NCBI GenBank assembly: GCA_026987855.1
Contig: JALSMD010000070.1
Coordinates: forward strand, 1 to 16,102
Direction of reading: 5' to 3'
Source: Candidatus Falkowiibacteriota bacterium
Lineage (GTDB): Bacteria; Patescibacteriota; Patescibacteriia; Patescibacteriales; JALSMD01
DNA length: 16,102 nt
A model generated the notes under the pieces. The model did not search any database and was not told the DNA's origin. It saw nothing but the letters and a program-made list of their open reading frames with translations. This document shows positions 14,241-16,102 of the stretch, piece after piece (the stretch's first letter is position 1; each line of letters starts with the position of its first letter). A program made the translations under genes and the position numbers.

Positions 14241-15593
14241 CTATTTTTTTTCATTATGCAACCTTTTTTCAATTTCACTGCTAATTTTCTTATAATCAAT
14301 CACCTCTTGAACTCCAGAATCCATATCTCGGATTAAAATGGTCTCATCTAATAATTCTTTTTGGCCTAAAATCAAACACAATTTTGCGCCGATGCGATTA
14401 GCTTCTTCTAATTGCTGTTTAAGACTATCTTTTGTAAAAGATTGCCTAACATTAAAACCAGCTCTTCTTAATTCTTCAAACAACATCATTGCTTTTCTTC
14501 TTGCCTGATCTCCTAGTTGGGCTACAAAAACAATGTCTTTCTCTCTTGTCTCTAATGGTATATTCTTTTCCTTTATTTTTAAAATTGTTCTTTCTATGCC
14601 AATACCAAATCCGCAAGCTGGTGTAGGACGTCCTCCCATAAATTCAACTAAATCATCATATCTGCCTCCTCCCCCTAAGGATATCTGTCTCTTTACTTCT
14701 TTTTCATCATCAATAATTGGTGTTATCTCAAAAACGGTTTTTGTATAATAATCAAGCCCTCGTACTAAAAATGGGTTTAAATTATATGGGACATCTAATT
14801 CATCTAAATATTCTAATACTCTAATAAAATGTTGGCGACATTCTTCACAGAGCATATCCACAATTTGCGGCGCCCCTTCTCTTACTTTTATACAAGATTG
14901 CTCTTTACAATCAAGCAACCTCAAAGGATTTTTTGTTAACCGTTTTTTACAATCCTTACAAAGTTTACTTCTCTTTCCTCTTTCTTTATAAAAAGACAAT
15001 AATTTTTTAACATATTCTCCTCTACATTCCTTGCAGCCTATGCTATTAATTTGAATCTGAACATCAATTTGCAATTCCCTAAAAAAGTTGTAAGCAATAC
15101 TAATTAATTGTGCGTCGGCTACTGGACTAGCTTCTCCGAACATTTCTAAATCAAATTGGGTGTGTTGCCTCAAACGGCCTGACTGAGGTTTTTCGTGTCT
15201 AAATAATGGCCCTAGGAAAAACATCTTTACAGGTTGAGGTAAATTAAACATACCATGCTCAATGTATGCTCTTACTAAGCTGGGGGTAGCCTCGGGCCTT
15301 AAAGCGACTCTTTCTTTGTTTTTGTCAATAAAAACATACATCTCTTTAGAAACAATATCACTTGTTTTTCCGCTTGATCTTTCATATAATTCAGCTTTTT
15401 CTAAAATTGGTGTTTCTATTCTTTTAAAGCTATATATCTTGGCCAAATCATTAGCTTTTTTGATTACTAATTCCCAATATCTGTAATCATCAAATAAAAC
15501 ATCTTTCATTCCTCTTAAACGAGAAAATGGTTTTGTCTTTTTTTCTTTTTTAGTTTTATTGACTTTTGCTTTTTTGTTTGCTTTTCTTGGCAT
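14241..15593 (-). CDS. hisS: Histidyl-tRNA synthetase
   Basis: A class II synthetase of 450 residues that charges tRNA-His. Motif 1 lies around IETPILEKAELY (59-70), motif 2 in FRHEKPQSGRLRQHTQFDLE (131-150), the HisA block LVRGLDYYTKTVFE at 276-289, and motif 3 in GGGGRYDDLVEF and FGIGIER (307-335), with the anticodon-binding domain after about 350. The first ~20 residues are an extra Lys-rich extension (MPRKANKKAKVNKTKKEKK). The insertion domain (185-255) carries eight cysteines in four pairs (187/190, 212/215, 229/234, 249/252), a pattern I also recall from clostridial HisRS. The start at 15593 lacks a Shine-Dalgarno sequence and lies 11 bases after the lepB stop, so the two share a message. 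The stop is TAG. Confidence 0.97.
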   Translation of the reverse strand: MPRKANKKAKVNKTKKEKKTKPFSRLRGMKDVLFDDYRYWELVIKKANDLAKIYSFKRIETPILEKAELYERSSGKTSDIVSKEMYVFIDKNKERVALRPEATPSLVRAYIEHGMFNLPQPVKMFFLGPLFRHEKPQSGRLRQHTQFDLEMFGEASPVADAQLISIAYNFFRELQIDVQIQINSIGCKECRGEYVKKLLSFYKERGKRSKLCKDCKKRLTKNPLRLLDCKEQSCIKVREGAPQIVDMLCEECRQHFIRVLEYLDELDVPYNLNPFLVRGLDYYTKTVFEITPIIDDEKEVKRQISLGGGGRYDDLVEFMGGRPTPACGFGIGIERTILKIKEKNIPLETREKDIVFVAQLGDQARRKAMMLFEELRRAGFNVRQSFTKDSLKQQLEEANRIGAKLCLILGQKELLDETILIRDMDSGVQEVIDYKKISSEIEKRLHNEKK

Positions 15594-15604
15594 ATATTAT
15601 TTGT

Positions 15605-16102
15605 TTATAAATTATCAAATTTATAATCATAGGTAGGCGCTTCAAAGACATTGATTCTATTAAATGGCCACCCTCGAAACAAAACACGCCCAATAATAAA
15701 ACTTTTATTAACTGGTCCAAAACTACGTGAATCTTTGGAAGAATTACGATTATCTCCTAAAACATAGTACTCACCTTTACCTAAGGCAATGATATCACTG
15801 TTTAAACTATAAGTTTTTGTTCCTGGAGCTAAATAATCTTCCTTTAACACTATACCATCTGGGTGTTCATCGTTATAAATAATCACCTGACCATCTTTTA
15901 TTTGGATTTTTTCTCCTGGCAAACCAATAATTCTTTTTATAAAATATTCTTGTGGATTTCTTGGATAACGAAAAACAATAATATCTCCTCTTTTTGGTTT
16001 ATTAAATCTATAAGTAATTTCATCAATAATCAGATATTCATGATCGTAAAAATTTGGTTCCATAGAAGCCCCTTTAACATAAAAAGGTTGTATTAAAAAA
16101 TA
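15605..16102 (-). CDS. lepB: Signal peptidase I (N-terminal end cut by window edge)
   Basis: The type I signal peptidase that cleaves exported preproteins at the outer face of the membrane. The frame is open to the right edge: before MEPN it reads YFLIQPFYVKGAS, so the visible ATG at 16063 is internal and the true start, with the membrane anchor, lies outside the window. The catalytic serine is in GASMEPN (codon at 16064-16066) and the catalytic lysine is in FIKRIIGLPGE (codon at 15935-15937). The box E motif GDNRNSSKDSR and the FGPV and IIGRVLFRGWP blocks follow, as expected. The end (INVFEAPTYDYKFDNL) is short, so there is no added domain. It is followed 11 bases later by hisS. Its likely clients in this window include the secreted protein at 805-1779. 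Confidence 0.95.
   Translation of the reverse strand, partial: YFLIQPFYVKGASMEPNFYDHEYLIIDEITYRFNKPKRGDIIVFRYPRNPQEYFIKRIIGLPGEKIQIKDGQVIIYNDEHPDGIVLKEDYLAPGTKTYSLNSDIIALGKGEYYVLGDNRNSSKDSRSFGPVNKSFIIGRVLFRGWPFNRINVFEAPTYDYKFDNL

Noticed and set aside
1..16102. Alternative genetic code with TGA as glycine
   Set aside because: All recognised genes reach family-typical lengths under the standard code without any in-frame TGA at conserved glycines.

Overview
The window is AT-rich bacterial DNA that most resembles a Patescibacteria (Candidate Phyla Radiation) genome. Signs of this are compact, densely packed housekeeping genes, a tRNA without an encoded CCA end, Patescibacteria-style secreted proteins of unknown function, a large single-pass protein of the type often named baseplate J-like in this group, a divergent S21, and many genes without a Shine-Dalgarno sequence. 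The standard genetic code fits: every recognised gene is open to its end, and all 14 visible gene ends use TAA or TAG. A finer placement cannot be made from the sequence alone.

Layout. Positions 1-136 hold the 5' part of rsmA (minus strand, running off the left edge). Positions 221-1779 hold two divergent genes for exported proteins of unknown function: a 161-residue single-pass protein with four cysteines (minus), and a 324-residue secreted protein with a duplicated domain around calcium-type loops (plus). A tRNA-Val(GAC) with its own promoter and terminator follows at 1908-1981. Everything from 2034 to the right edge is on the minus strand. Read in the direction of transcription (right to left) it is: lepB (cut by the right edge), hisS, rpsU, yqeY, cysC, tyrS, a small membrane protein, [terminator and promoter], argS, a second small membrane protein, [terminator], dnaE, [promoter], a large membrane-anchored baseplate J-like protein, [hairpin], and a polysaccharide flippase.

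How the genes work together. Most are information-processing genes: three aminoacyl-tRNA synthetases, ribosomal protein S21 with its usual partner yqeY, rRNA methylation, the replicative polymerase, and signal peptidase I for protein export. Two of the three synthetase genes are followed by a short gene for a four-helix membrane protein, each with one of the strongest ribosome binding sites in the window. The flippase, the baseplate J-like protein, the two exported proteins and lepB are the cell-surface part. A lone APS kinase gene (cysC) lies among the translation genes with no other sulfate-activation gene in view.

No CRISPR array, insertion sequence, prophage module or clear new multi-gene system was found. 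The best candidates for new biology are the two synthetase-linked membrane proteins, the two exported proteins at the left, and the hairpins that sit directly before cysC and the flippase gene.
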